Positions 7,850 through 16,053 of a stretch of 64,000 nt of DNA are shown here, one piece after another. Source of the stretch: Curvibacter microcysteis (GTDB lineage Bacteria > Pseudomonadota > Gammaproteobacteria > Burkholderiales > Burkholderiaceae_C); the NCBI RefSeq assembly GCF_028649435.1, contig NZ_JAQSIN010000005.1; one strand, written 5' to 3'. The notes under the pieces are model-generated. The model saw nothing but the letters and a program-made list of their open reading frames with translations, did no database searches and was not told where the DNA came from. A program made the position numbers and the translations under genes. Each line of letters opens with the position of its first letter. The first letter of the stretch is position 1.

Positions 7850-9136
7850 ATGCCCCGGGCTTGGCGCAACACCCGATCGATCTGGTTTTTCTCGCTGGCG
7901 GCGGCCGTGTTCGTGCTGCTGTGCCTGGGCATCTCAGGCCTGATCGACCAGCAACAGCGGCAGGTGCTGGACGCCACGCGGCGCATGCAGGAGCAGACCG
8001 TGCCGCAGATCGTGCGCCTGCAGCGCCTGGGTCGCAACCTGGAGCAAATGCGCCACGCGGGCGAGCAGGTGCTGGGGTCGGCCACCGCCACAGACCGGCA
8101 AAACACCTTGCTGCTGTTGAACCTGGTGAGCCACCACCCCAGCTTGCTGAGCCACCCGCAAGCGGCCCCCTTGGCCGAGCAAGTGGCTCGGTTCTTGACC
8201 GAGGCCGACGCGGCCTTGGCCCGCGACCCGACGGCCATGGCCAGTTGGCGCCAGCGCTGGCAGCCGCTGGCGCGCCAGCTCAGCCAACTGGCCGATGAGG
8301 TGATGACGGAAGCCGCGCATTTGATGAGTGCGGACCTGGACAACCTGTCCGACGTGGTGAGCAAGGCCCGTGTTCAGTTGCTGGGCTCCATGCTGCTGGT
8401 CGGCGGCTTCAGCCTGGCTTTGCTGGCCAGCCTGCACCGGCAGATCTTCCAACCCTTGGCGCAGATTCACCGCGTCTTGCTGGCCTTGAACAGCCGCGAC
8501 CCCGTGCCCGATCTGCCGCCTTCCCGGGTCATGGAGTTGCGCTCTGTGGCCTCGGCCATCACGGCGCTGCACCGCGCCATGCGGGACAACGAGTCGGTGC
8601 GCCAGCAGCTTGAGTTTCAGGCCCACCACGACGCTTTGACCGAGTTGCCCAACCGCCGCCACTTCATGGCCCAGGCCCAGCTGCAGGCGCAGCGTTTGCT
8701 GGGCCATCAAGGACGCGCCATCGTGGGCATGGCCGACTTGGACTTCTTCAAGCGCGTCAACGACGAGCACAGCCACGCCACGGGCGACGACGTGTTGCGC
8801 CAATGTGCCCACTTGCTGCGCGGCGCGCTGCGGGCCAACGACCTGGTGTGCCGCTATGGCGGTGAAGAGTTCGCCTTCCTCTTGCCGGAGGCCGGGCCTG
8901 AGCTGGGCCAGGCCCTGGCCGAGCGTCTGCGCCAGAGCCTGGCCAGCCATGCTTTTGCGCTGAACACCGGCGGCACCTTGCCCCCGATGACGGTCAGCGT
9001 GGGGCTGGCGGTGTTGGGGCCTGAGGGTTTGGAAAAGGCCTTGGCCGAGGCGGACCAGGCGCTCTACTCGGCCAAGCGAGGCGGTCGCAACCAGGTGGTG
9101 CTGCATTGGCACCAGCCCCTGCCCGCGTCCGCGTGA
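7850..9136 (+). CDS. Membrane-bound diguanylate cyclase (GGDEF domain)
   Basis: This 428-residue inner-membrane protein probably makes cyclic di-GMP. It has a first membrane helix at about residues 10-32, a mainly helical periplasmic sensor region, a second helix at about 176-197, a HAMP-like linker, and a C-terminal GGDEF domain from about residue 255. The domain keeps the Asp-Ala-Leu-Thr-Glu-Leu-Pro-Asn-Arg-Arg opening, and the signature is Gly-Gly-Glu-Glu-Phe, an active variant. No EAL domain is present. The gene is coupled to the preceding solute-binding protein with a one-base gap, so the periplasmic region may read the occupancy of that protein. Confidence 0.93.
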   Translation: MPRAWRNTRSIWFFSLAAAVFVLLCLGISGLIDQQQRQVLDATRRMQEQTVPQIVRLQRLGRNLEQMRHAGEQVLGSATATDRQNTLLLLNLVSHHPSLLSHPQAAPLAEQVARFLTEADAALARDPTAMASWRQRWQPLARQLSQLADEVMTEAAHLMSADLDNLSDVVSKARVQLLGSMLLVGGFSLALLASLHRQIFQPLAQIHRVLLALNSRDPVPDLPPSRVMELRSVASAITALHRAMRDNESVRQQLEFQAHHDALTELPNRRHFMAQAQLQAQRLLGHQGRAIVGMADLDFFKRVNDEHSHATGDDVLRQCAHLLRGALRANDLVCRYGGEEFAFLLPEAGPELGQALAERLRQSLASHAFALNTGGTLPPMTVSVGLAVLGPEGLEKALAEADQALYSAKRGGRNQVVLHWHQPLPASA

Positions 9137-9159
9137 AGGGGGGAGGCGCAGCCTCCAAA

Positions 9160-9201
9160 GCAAAACAGCCCACGGGCACGGGGCCGGCGGGCTGTTGTTG
9201 C
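9160..9201. terminator. Probable bidirectional terminator between the GGDEF gene and ohr
   Basis: AACAGCCC and GGGCTGTT form a perfect eight-base stem around a GC-rich 17-base loop; flanking AGCAAA and GTTGCT extend the pairing with a bulge. It lies between two convergent genes, with A-rich and T-rich sides, as expected for a shared intrinsic terminator. Confidence 0.6.
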
Positions 9202-9244
9202 TCGGGGCAGCCCCGTGGTGCGGGGCCGCCGACCGAGGGGCCGA

Positions 9245-9673
9245 TCAGGCCAGGGTCAGGGTGACTTCGATGTTGCCACGGGTGGCGTTCGAGTAGGGGC
9301 ACACGCCGTGGGCCTTGTTCACCAGGTCTTGCGCCACGGCGCGGTCCATGCCAGGCAGGCTGATGGTCAGGTGGGCTTCGATGCCGAAGCCGGCGGGAAT
9401 CGCGCCGATGCCGACCTTGGCTTGGATCGAGGCGTCAGCCGGCACGGCGATCTTGGCGGCGCCAGCGACGTGCTTGAGCGCGCCCATGAAGCAAGCCGAG
9501 TAGCCGGCAGCGAACAGCTGCTCGGGGTTGGTGGCGCCACCGGCACCGCCCAGTTCCTTTGGCGGGGCCAGCTTGACGTCCAGCAGGCCGTCGGCGCTGA
9601 TGGCGCGGCCATCGCGGCCACCGGTGGAGGTCACGTCGGCGGTGTACAGGACTTTTTCGATCTTGGTGGTCAT
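9245..9673 (-). CDS. ohr: Organic hydroperoxide resistance protein Ohr
   Basis: Ohr is a thiol peroxidase of the Ohr/OsmC family that reduces organic and fatty acid hydroperoxides, using lipoyl groups as reductant in characterised members. The 142-residue length is typical. Both redox cysteines are present: Cys61 in Tyr-Ser-Ala-Cys-Phe and Cys125 in Val-Cys-Pro-Tyr-Ser. The family's Asn-Pro-Glu-Gln-Leu-Phe-Ala-Ala-Gly-Tyr motif comes just before Cys61. It lies 55 bp downstream of ohrR on the same strand, so it is probably expressed from the ohrR promoter under OhrR control, and induced by organic peroxides. Confidence 0.96.
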   Translation of the reverse strand: MTTKIEKVLYTADVTSTGGRDGRAISADGLLDVKLAPPKELGGAGGATNPEQLFAAGYSACFMGALKHVAGAAKIAVPADASIQAKVGIGAIPAGFGIEAHLTISLPGMDRAVAQDLVNKAHGVCPYSNATRGNIEVTLTLA

Positions 9674-9728
9674 GGTGCTTCCTTCAGGTTGATGCCCGCA
9701 TGGCGGGACAGGGGGTACGGGGTGAATG

Positions 9729-10211
9729 TCAGGCCGAAGCCAATCGGTGTCGCAAGGCCTGCAACTGGGTGGTCAGGCTTTGCAGTTCGGGCAGGCTGCA
9801 CTGGCTGGCGGCCAGCACGCAGGGCGGGATGCGCTCGGCCCGGTCGCGCAGGGCGCGGCCTTGGGCGCTGAGCGTCAGGCGCACCCGGCGCTCATCGCTG
9901 GCGTCGCGCAGCCGGCTCAGCAGGCCGGCGGCCTCCAGGCGCTTGAGCAGCGGGGTCAGGGTGCCGGAGTCCAGGAACAGGCGCTCGCCCAGCTCGGACA
10001 CCGTCAGGCCGTCGCCTTCCCACAGCACCAACATCACCAGGTACTGCGGGTAGGTCAGCCCGATCTCGTCGAGCAAGGGCTTGTAGAGTTTGGTCATGGC
10101 CAGGGAGGCCGAGTACAAGGCAAAGCACACCTGGTTGTCCAGCTGCAGCATGGCCGGGCTGGGGCCCGCGCTGGGCGCTGCCGGGTTGGAGGAGGTGGGC
10201 TGCGTTGTCAT
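9729..10211 (-). CDS. ohrR: Organic hydroperoxide sensor/repressor OhrR (MarR family)
   Basis: This is a 160-residue winged-helix MarR regulator with the OhrR hallmark of a reactive cysteine near the N-terminus: Cys29 in Leu-Asp-Asn-Gln-Val-Cys-Phe. Two C-terminal cysteines (131 and 138) suggest a two-Cys OhrR, in which oxidation of the sensing thiol is followed by a disulfide with the other subunit and release of DNA. The DNA-binding wing shows Asp-Glu-Arg-Arg-Val-Arg-Leu. The gene is immediately downstream of a palindromic operator and upstream of ohr, so it likely represses both genes. Confidence 0.95.
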   Translation of the reverse strand: MTTQPTSSNPAAPSAGPSPAMLQLDNQVCFALYSASLAMTKLYKPLLDEIGLTYPQYLVMLVLWEGDGLTVSELGERLFLDSGTLTPLLKRLEAAGLLSRLRDASDERRVRLTLSAQGRALRDRAERIPPCVLAASQCSLPELQSLTTQLQALRHRLASA

Positions 10212-10232
10212 GGGTTGGATTGTGGGCTTGAT

Positions 10233-10252
10233 TTAAATTGTGTGCAATTTAA
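10233..10252. promoter_or_regulatory. OhrR operator
   Basis: TTAAATTG-TGTG-CAATTTAA is a perfect eight-base inverted repeat around a four-base centre, 22-41 bp upstream of the ohrR start. The AATT-rich half-sites with a central TGTG/TATA match the known OhrR box in Xanthomonas and Bacillus. It is markedly AT-rich in a very GC-rich setting. Confidence 0.85.
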
Positions 10253-10342
10253 TTGCGAGAAACCATTTTGAGCGAAGGGCTTCAGCGACTGGGTTTGACG
10301 TTCTCGGCGCGGCGGGCTCGGCGTGCCGTGCACGCAGAGGCG

Positions 10343-11074
10343 TCAGTCCCGGTTGCGCTGCATTTCCATCGAGAAGGTGAAGCGCTGCGCAGGGTGGATG
10401 CTGCGTGAGATCTCCAGCATCGCGTCTGCACCATCGAAGTAGCGGCGCACGATTTGCAGCGCCGGGGTGCCTGCATCCGCCTGCAAGGCTTCGGCCAGGG
10501 CCGCGGGCAAGGCGATGGCCTGGATGTCCTGCCGGATGCGTGCAATGGCCCGGCCGTAGCGCTTTTCAATCAGGCTGCTGATCAGGGTCTCGGGTGAGGC
10601 TTTCACCAGGTCGGCCACTTCACTGAACGCTTCGTCCACATACACATCGGTCCAGCACAGGGGCACGCTGGCGCCGGCGTGGGTCATGCGCAGGCTGGAT
10701 ATGCGCAGCCAACGCGAGCCCCCAGCACAGCCCAATTCGTGGGCCAAAGCGAGGTCGGCGATCACCGACTCGGTGCCGCGTATGACCCGGGTGTGTTGGG
10801 CTCCGAACTGAGCCAGGTCGTCCACGGTAGCGATCGATTGGGTGAATCCGGTTGCGGGCTGGGTGGCCTCCACCCGCGTCCCGACATTCTTGCGCCGCGA
10901 AATCAGGCCGAGCTCCTGGAGTTGGTCCAAAGCCCGGCGAACGGCGTAGCGGCTCAGGCCGTGCTGCTCACACAAGGCAATTTCGGTCGGCAACAGCGAG
11001 CCCACTGGGTGTCGTCCCGCTGCAATCGCCTCCGCCAGTTCACGGGCCAGTTGGGAATGGGTCGAAGCGTTCAT
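10343..11074 (-). CDS. GntR-family regulator with UTRA effector domain
   Basis: This 243-residue regulator has an N-terminal GntR winged helix (about residues 5-70, with Leu-Pro-Thr-Glu-Ile-Ala-Leu and Ser-Arg-Tyr-Ala-Val-Arg-Arg-Ala-Leu-Asp) and a C-terminal UTRA ligand-binding domain of the HutC type. It is divergent from the lyase/Bug/fumarase operon, with an array of palindromes in between, and most likely represses that operon until its substrate is present. It also sits beside ohrR, convergent with nothing, and has no apparent link to the peroxide genes. Confidence 0.92.
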   Translation of the reverse strand: MNASTHSQLARELAEAIAAGRHPVGSLLPTEIALCEQHGLSRYAVRRALDQLQELGLISRRKNVGTRVEATQPATGFTQSIATVDDLAQFGAQHTRVIRGTESVIADLALAHELGCAGGSRWLRISSLRMTHAGASVPLCWTDVYVDEAFSEVADLVKASPETLISSLIEKRYGRAIARIRQDIQAIALPAALAEALQADAGTPALQIVRRYFDGADAMLEISRSIHPAQRFTFSMEMQRNRD

Positions 11075-11120
11075 GGCGAGGGCAGGCCGTCACGCCCCTC
11101 AGGGTAATCCCGAATGTCAG

Positions 11121-11187
11121 TTTGTTCGAACATATCCATACTCAATATGTTCGAACATATTTCTATGTCCGAATGTTTTCAACATTC
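11121..11187. promoter_or_regulatory. Array of operator-like palindromes between the GntR regulator and the lyase operon
   Basis: Twelve-base GTTCGAACATAT occurs twice with a 25-base spacing. The second copy sits inside a perfect 16-base palindrome, ATATGTTC-GAACATAT. A degraded third copy (ATGTCCGAATGTT) follows, and it overlaps GAATGTT-TTC-AACATTC, a further perfect inverted repeat. The array ends 12 bp before the lyase start codon. This stretch is AT-rich compared with the coding sequence around it. The layout suits cooperative binding of a GntR dimer over both divergent promoters. Confidence 0.7.
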
Positions 11188-11199
11188 TTCTATTCTCCC

Positions 11200-12567
11200 A
11201 TGTCCATTTCTTCAGCCAGCACGGTGCTCGACTCCATCTTGTTCCGCGATGCATTCGGCACCCCGGCCATGCGCGCGGTGTTCTCTGACCAGGCCCTGAT
11301 CGGCCGATACATCGAAGTCGAGGTCGCATTGGCGCGGGCCCAGGCCCGCTGTGGCGTGATTCCCGCCGAGGCCGCACAGGCGATCGAGCGCGAGTCCCGC
11401 CTGGACCGCATCGATTTCGACCACATGCGTCATGAGACGGACATCGTGGGTTACCCCATCCTGCCGCTGGTGCACCAACTGGCGGCCATGTGTGGTGAGG
11501 CGGGGGGCTATGTGCACTGGGGGGCCACCACGCAAGACATCATGGACACGGCCAATGTGCTGCAGGTGCGGGCGGCACTGGAGCTGATCGAAGCCGACTT
11601 GGTGGCATTGCGGGCCATTCTGGCGGACTTGGCTCGCCGACACCGAGACACCCCGATGGCCGGGCGTACCCATTTGCAGCAAGCCCTGCCAGTCACCTTC
11701 GGCTACAAGGTGGCGATCTGGCTCGCCATGATGGACCGTCACCAGGAGCGTCTGCGCGAGCTTCGCCCCCGTGTGTTGTGCGTGCAATTCGCGGGCGCGG
11801 CCGGGACGCTGGCGTCGCTGGGCGAGCAGGGGCTGCAGGTGCAGCGTGCGCTGGCGCAGGAGCTGCAGCTGGCGGTGCCCGTCACCACTTGGCACGTGGC
11901 GCGCGATGGGCTGGCCGAGGCGGTCAATCTGTTGGCGCTGATCACCGGTTCCCTGGGCAAGATCGCCCTGGACATCATGATCATGGCCTCGACTGAATTT
12001 GCCGAGGTCTACGAGCCTTTTGTCAAAGGCCGGGGCGCCAGCAGCACCATGCCGCAAAAGCGCAACCCCATCTCCAGCGAATTGATGCTGGCGGCCGCCA
12101 AGGCCGTGCGCCAGCACGCCGGGCTGATGGTCGACGCGATGATTCAGGACTTTGAACGCGCCACCGGCCCCTGGCACGCCGAGTGGGTGGCCTTGCCCGA
12201 GAGTTTCATCCTGAGCGCCGGGGCGCTGCATCAGGCCAAGTTTGCTCTGGGCGGCTTGATCGTGGACACCGACCAGATGCGCCGGAACCTGGGCATCAGC
12301 CGAGGCTTGATCGTGGCCGAGGCGGTGATGATGGGCCTGGCGCCTGCCATGGGGCGCCAGCAAGCCCACGACTTGGTCTACGACGCGTGTCGTCTGGTCC
12401 ATGCGCAGGGTGGAACGCTGGCCGATGCTCTGGCCACCTTGCCCGCGGTCACGGCCCACTTTGATCGCGCGGCACTGGACCGGATGACCGACCCCGCCAA
12501 CTACCTGGGCCTCGCCCCACAAATGGTGGATCAGGCGCTGAGCACCTCTGCCGCACTGTTCCGTTGA
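11200..12567 (+). CDS. Aspartase/fumarase-superfamily lyase (PcaB/adenylosuccinate lyase-like)
   Basis: This 455-residue enzyme belongs to the superfamily that performs beta-eliminations or cycloisomerisations on succinyl-type substrates. The signature loop is clear: Gly-Arg-Gly-Ala-Ser-Ser-Thr-Met-Pro-Gln-Lys-Arg-Asn-Pro, carrying the catalytic serine. Overall it most resembles 3-carboxy-cis,cis-muconate cycloisomerase-type proteins, but no other protocatechuate genes are nearby. The next genes encode a Bug binding protein and a class I fumarase homologue, so a C-N or C-O lyase that releases fumarate is an attractive reading. The start is uncertain: the ATG chosen (MSISSAS) has no clear ribosome site, and another in-frame ATG lies nine codons upstream. 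Confidence 0.8.
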   Translation: MSISSASTVLDSILFRDAFGTPAMRAVFSDQALIGRYIEVEVALARAQARCGVIPAEAAQAIERESRLDRIDFDHMRHETDIVGYPILPLVHQLAAMCGEAGGYVHWGATTQDIMDTANVLQVRAALELIEADLVALRAILADLARRHRDTPMAGRTHLQQALPVTFGYKVAIWLAMMDRHQERLRELRPRVLCVQFAGAAGTLASLGEQGLQVQRALAQELQLAVPVTTWHVARDGLAEAVNLLALITGSLGKIALDIMIMASTEFAEVYEPFVKGRGASSTMPQKRNPISSELMLAAAKAVRQHAGLMVDAMIQDFERATGPWHAEWVALPESFILSAGALHQAKFALGGLIVDTDQMRRNLGISRGLIVAEAVMMGLAPAMGRQQAHDLVYDACRLVHAQGGTLADALATLPAVTAHFDRAALDRMTDPANYLGLAPQMVDQALSTSAALFR

Positions 12568-12595
12568 ACGCCTTGATTCAAGTTGGAGACCCCCC

Positions 12596-13573
12596 ATGAA
12601 ACGCCTCAAAACCCTCTTGGCAGCCCTGTGCCTTTGCCTCAGTGCAACGGCTCAGGCCCAGGCCTGGCCTGCCCGCAACATCACCTGGGTCGTGCCCTTT
12701 GCAGCCGGTGGCCCCACCGACGCCATGGCCCGTGACATTGCGGACAAGGTCAGCAAGCAAATCGGTCAGGTCATCGTGATCGAGAACGCGGCGGGCGCCG
12801 GCGGCACGATTGGCGCCGCCAAGGCCGCGCGCGCCACCGCCGACGGCTACACCTTCCTCGTGGGCCACATGGGTTACATGGGCGCCGGCCCAGCGCTGTA
12901 CAAAAAGCTGTCCTATGACCCGGTGAAGGACTTCGATGCCGTGTTCCGCTTTCCCGACACACCGCTCGTTTTGCTGGTGGGCAAAAGCTCACCCTACAAG
13001 TCTGCCGCCGACTTGATCGCGGCGGCCAAGGCGTCCCCCGGCAAGGTGAACTTCAGCAACGCGGGTCTGGGGTCGTCCTCGCACCTGATCGCGGCGCTGT
13101 TCGAGGCCAAGGCCGGCATCGACGTGACCCAGGTGGCTTACAAGGGCGCGGCGCCCGCCATCAACGACCTGATTGCAGGCCAGGTCGACGTCATGTTTGA
13201 CCAAAGCAACACGGCACTGCCGCAGGTGCAAGGGGGGCGCTTGACGGCGCTGGCGCTCACCTCGACCAGCCCCATGCCCCAGCAGTACCCCGGGGTGCCG
13301 CCCTTGGCCGACAAGGTGTTGCCGGGCTTTGAGGCGGCCACTTGGTATGGCCTCTACGCACCCAAGGGGGTGCCGCGCGAGGTGGTGCAGAAGATGCACC
13401 AGGCCTACCTCAAGGCCTTGGGCGACAAGGACTGGACCCGCCGCATGGGGAGCCAGGGCATCTTGCTGCTGCCCGACGCCAGCTACGCCCCGGAGGCCTT
13501 TGCCAAGCACACGGCGTCCGAGGTGGAACGCTGGCGCAAGGTGGTGACGGACGCCAAGATCCAGCTGGATTGA
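12596..13573 (+). CDS. Bug-family solute-binding protein
   Basis: This is a 325-residue periplasmic binding protein of the Bug/TctC family. It has a classical signal peptide ending in Ala-Gln-Ala-Gln-Ala (about residue 22), then Ile-Thr-Trp-Val-Val-Pro-Phe-Ala-Ala-Gly-Gly-Pro-Thr-Asp, the typical first ligand loop. GGAG precedes the ATG. It lies 28 bp after the lyase gene and 5 bp before the fumarase-like gene, so all three form one operon. It likely binds the di- or tricarboxylate processed by its neighbours. No tctAB genes are present, so the membrane component must be encoded elsewhere. Confidence 0.9.
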   Translation: MKRLKTLLAALCLCLSATAQAQAWPARNITWVVPFAAGGPTDAMARDIADKVSKQIGQVIVIENAAGAGGTIGAAKAARATADGYTFLVGHMGYMGAGPALYKKLSYDPVKDFDAVFRFPDTPLVLLVGKSSPYKSAADLIAAAKASPGKVNFSNAGLGSSSHLIAALFEAKAGIDVTQVAYKGAAPAINDLIAGQVDVMFDQSNTALPQVQGGRLTALALTSTSPMPQQYPGVPPLADKVLPGFEAATWYGLYAPKGVPREVVQKMHQAYLKALGDKDWTRRMGSQGILLLPDASYAPEAFAKHTASEVERWRKVVTDAKIQLD

Positions 13574-13578
13574 ACCCC

Positions 13579-15090
13579 ATGACGCGCATCGCACAGGAGG
13601 ACTTGGTCGCCAGTCTGGCGCAGGCCTTCCAGCACATCAGCCACCACCATCCCCCCGAATTTGTGCGCGCGCTGCGCCGGGCCTTCGACGCCGAAACCCA
13701 CCCGCCAGCGCGGGCGGCGCTGTCGCAATTGTTGGTCAACAGCCGACTGGCTGCGCAGGGGCAGCGCCCGCTGTGTCAGGACACGGGGGTGGCCCAGGTG
13801 TTTGTCAGCCTGGGCATGGCCGTCCAGTTCTATCGCCGCGACGCCCAGCCGCTGTGGAGCCTGCAGGCCCTGGCCAATGAAGGGGTCCGGCGCGCCTACC
13901 GTGATCCCGACAACCCCTTGCGGGCCACGTTGGTGGCCGACCCACTGGGCCAGCGCCGCAATACCGGGGACAACACCCCGGCGATCGTGCAGTGCGAACT
14001 GGTGGCCGGTTCTGGCTTGGAGGTGCTGGTGGTTGCCAAGGGCGGTGGCGGTGACCTCAAGGCACGCTTTGCCACCTTGCTGCCCAGCGACAAGGTGGCT
14101 GATTGGGTGCTGAGCCAGTTGCCGGGCATGGGCGCGGGCTGGTGCCCGCCGGGCACACTGGGGGTGGGCATTGGGGGCAGTCCGGAGCAGGCCATGCTGC
14201 TGGCCAAACAGGCCCTGTTCCAACCCATGGACCTGGCTGAGTTGCAGGCGCGTGGTGCCCATACGCCGGAGGAGCAGTTGCGTCTCGAGGTGCACGCTCG
14301 GGCCAATGCTTTGGGGATTGGAGCGCAGGGCTTGGGCGGTCTGTCTGCCGTCTTGGACGTGCAGGTCCGATCAGCCCCCTGCCATGCGGCGGCCTTGCAA
14401 GTGGCCCTGATCCCGAACTGCGCGGCCACCCGTTACCTGCGCTTCTCGCTGGACGGTCAGGGGCCAGCGACCCTGCCGACGCCAGACCCTTCCTTGTGGG
14501 CCGGTGTGCCCGAGCAGGCAGAGCTGCCTGGCGCGACCCGGGTGGCGTTGGATCAGCTCACGCCGGAGGTGGTGGCGGGCTGGGCGATTGGCCAGACCCT
14601 GCTGCTGTCCGGGCGGGTGCTGACGGCGCGTGACGCCGCCCACCAGCGCTTGGTGACCCAGTTGGCGAACGGCGAGCCCTTACCTGTGGATTTGCGCGGC
14701 CGGGTGATTTATTACGTGGGGCCCGTCGAGGCCGTCCGTGACGAGGCGGTGGGCCCCGCAGGCCCCACCACCGCCACTCGGATGGACCGCTTTGTCGAGC
14801 CGCTGATGGCCCAGACCGGTTTGCTGGCCATGATCGGGAAGGCCGAGCGCGGACCGCAGGCCGTGCGCGCGATCCAGCGGCATCAGGGGGCCTACCTGTG
14901 CGCCACGGGGGGCGCAGCCTACCTGTTGTCCCGGGCGATTCGGGCCGCCCGGGTGGTGGCGTTTGAGGATCTGGGCATGGAGGCCATCCACGAGTTCGAG
15001 TTGCAAGACTTTCCCGTCACCGTCGCGGTGGACAGCCAAGGCCGTTGCCTGCACCGCTTTGGTACGTCCGATCCGTCCGACCAGGCTTGA
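13579..15090 (+). CDS. Class I fumarate hydratase-family iron-sulfur dehydratase
   Basis: This 503-residue protein fuses the alpha and beta domains of class I (oxygen-sensitive) fumarases. Family motifs include Cys-Gln-Asp-Thr-Gly near the N-terminus, Arg-Arg-Asn-Thr-Gly-Asp-Asn, Lys-Gly-Gly-Gly-Gly-Asp-Leu-Lys, Cys-Pro-Pro-Gly-Thr-Leu-Gly with a glycine-rich run, and a C-terminal Phe-Glu-Asp-Leu-Gly-Met-Glu-Ala-Ile block. Three cysteines in suitable positions can hold a [4Fe-4S] cluster. Relatives include fumarase, mesaconase and tartrate dehydratase. Given the upstream lyase, hydration of fumarate or a substituted fumarate to (methyl)malate is likely. It ends 23 bp from the convergent crotonase gene. 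Confidence 0.85.
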   Translation: MTRIAQEDLVASLAQAFQHISHHHPPEFVRALRRAFDAETHPPARAALSQLLVNSRLAAQGQRPLCQDTGVAQVFVSLGMAVQFYRRDAQPLWSLQALANEGVRRAYRDPDNPLRATLVADPLGQRRNTGDNTPAIVQCELVAGSGLEVLVVAKGGGGDLKARFATLLPSDKVADWVLSQLPGMGAGWCPPGTLGVGIGGSPEQAMLLAKQALFQPMDLAELQARGAHTPEEQLRLEVHARANALGIGAQGLGGLSAVLDVQVRSAPCHAAALQVALIPNCAATRYLRFSLDGQGPATLPTPDPSLWAGVPEQAELPGATRVALDQLTPEVVAGWAIGQTLLLSGRVLTARDAAHQRLVTQLANGEPLPVDLRGRVIYYVGPVEAVRDEAVGPAGPTTATRMDRFVEPLMAQTGLLAMIGKAERGPQAVRAIQRHQGAYLCATGGAAYLLSRAIRAARVVAFEDLGMEAIHEFELQDFPVTVAVDSQGRCLHRFGTSDPSDQA

Positions 15091-15113
15091 ATAGGGCGGT
15101 CGAGCCCGGCACT

Positions 15114-15953
15114 TCAGCGCCCCACAAAGCGCGCAGCGCGCTTCTCGACGAAGGACTGCACGCCCTCGCGCGCGTCCTCGCTGTTGGACAGGCGCTGCTG
15201 GGTCTCAATGAACTCGTGCATCGCCACCACCGGGCCGTGTTCGACCGCCTTGAGGGCGTTGAGCCGTGTGGCCACCACGGCCAGCGGGGCCTGTTCGGCC
15301 ACGGTTTGGGCCAGGGCCAACGCGACCTCCAGTTGCTGGCCGGCAGGCACCACTTTTTGCACAAAGTTCAGGCGCAAGGCCTCGGCCGAGCCGAATTCGT
15401 CGCCAGTCAGCAGGTGCAGCAGGGCGTTGCCCAACCCGGCACGCTCGGCCATGCGCAGGGTGGCGCCGCCCGTGGCCATGATGCCGCGCTTGACCTCGAG
15501 TTGGGAAAAACGGCAGTCGTCGGCCGCAATCACGATGTCGGCGGCCAGCATCAGCTCAATGCCCACGGTGAAGGTGATGCCCTGCACGGCCACCACCATG
15601 GGTTTGGTGCGGCGTCGGTAGCCGGGCGTGCCCAGGTCGTTGGGCTCGACCAGGCCCAGCGGCATGGCGCGCTCGCCGCGCTTCATCAGCGGCGCGATGG
15701 TGGGCAGGTCCAGCCCGGCGGTGAAATGCGCGCCAAACGCATGCAGCACGCCCACGCGCAGCGCGGGGTCCTCGTCAAGCCGGGTGTAGGCCTCGGCCAG
15801 CTCTCGGTACATGCGGGGCGTGAAGCCGTTGCGCTTGGCGGGGCGGTTGATGCCGATCAGCAGCACGGCGCCGCGCACTTCGGTGACGATGCAGCCCTCG
15901 GGCGGGGCCGGCGGCAGGGTGGGGGCGTTGGGGGTGTGGGTCATGCCGGCCAT
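15114..15953 (-). CDS. Enoyl-CoA hydratase/isomerase (crotonase) family protein
   Basis: This is a 279-residue crotonase-fold protein. Acid residues are kept at both canonical catalytic positions: one in Gly-Ile-Glu-Leu-Met-Leu-Ala-Ala-Asp-Ile and one in Gln-Leu-Glu-Val-Lys-Arg-Gly. That supports enoyl-CoA hydration rather than a degenerate relative. The second segment is less typical than the usual Pro-Glu-x-x-x-Gly-x-x-Pro-Gly block, so a specialised substrate is possible. It lies 100 bp downstream of the 3-hydroxyacyl-CoA dehydrogenase gene on the same strand, and the two would catalyse consecutive beta-oxidation steps. An alternative ATG lies three codons in. Confidence 0.85.
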   Translation of the reverse strand: MAGMTHTPNAPTLPPAPPEGCIVTEVRGAVLLIGINRPAKRNGFTPRMYRELAEAYTRLDEDPALRVGVLHAFGAHFTAGLDLPTIAPLMKRGERAMPLGLVEPNDLGTPGYRRRTKPMVVAVQGITFTVGIELMLAADIVIAADDCRFSQLEVKRGIMATGGATLRMAERAGLGNALLHLLTGDEFGSAEALRLNFVQKVVPAGQQLEVALALAQTVAEQAPLAVVATRLNALKAVEHGPVVAMHEFIETQQRLSNSEDAREGVQSFVEKRAARFVGR

Positions 15954-16053
15954 GCTAGGCCGGCAGCCCGAGCCCCGCTTTCACCGATGTGACAAGGGGG
16001 TCGGGCGCTTGGGGGCTGAACGGACGCGCTGTCCGCTCAGTGGGCTGGGCGCC

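Noticed and set aside
11200..12567. True PcaB (protocatechuate pathway)
   Set aside because: Sequence form is similar but no other pca genes accompany it, and the context with a Bug protein and fumarase suggests a different reaction.
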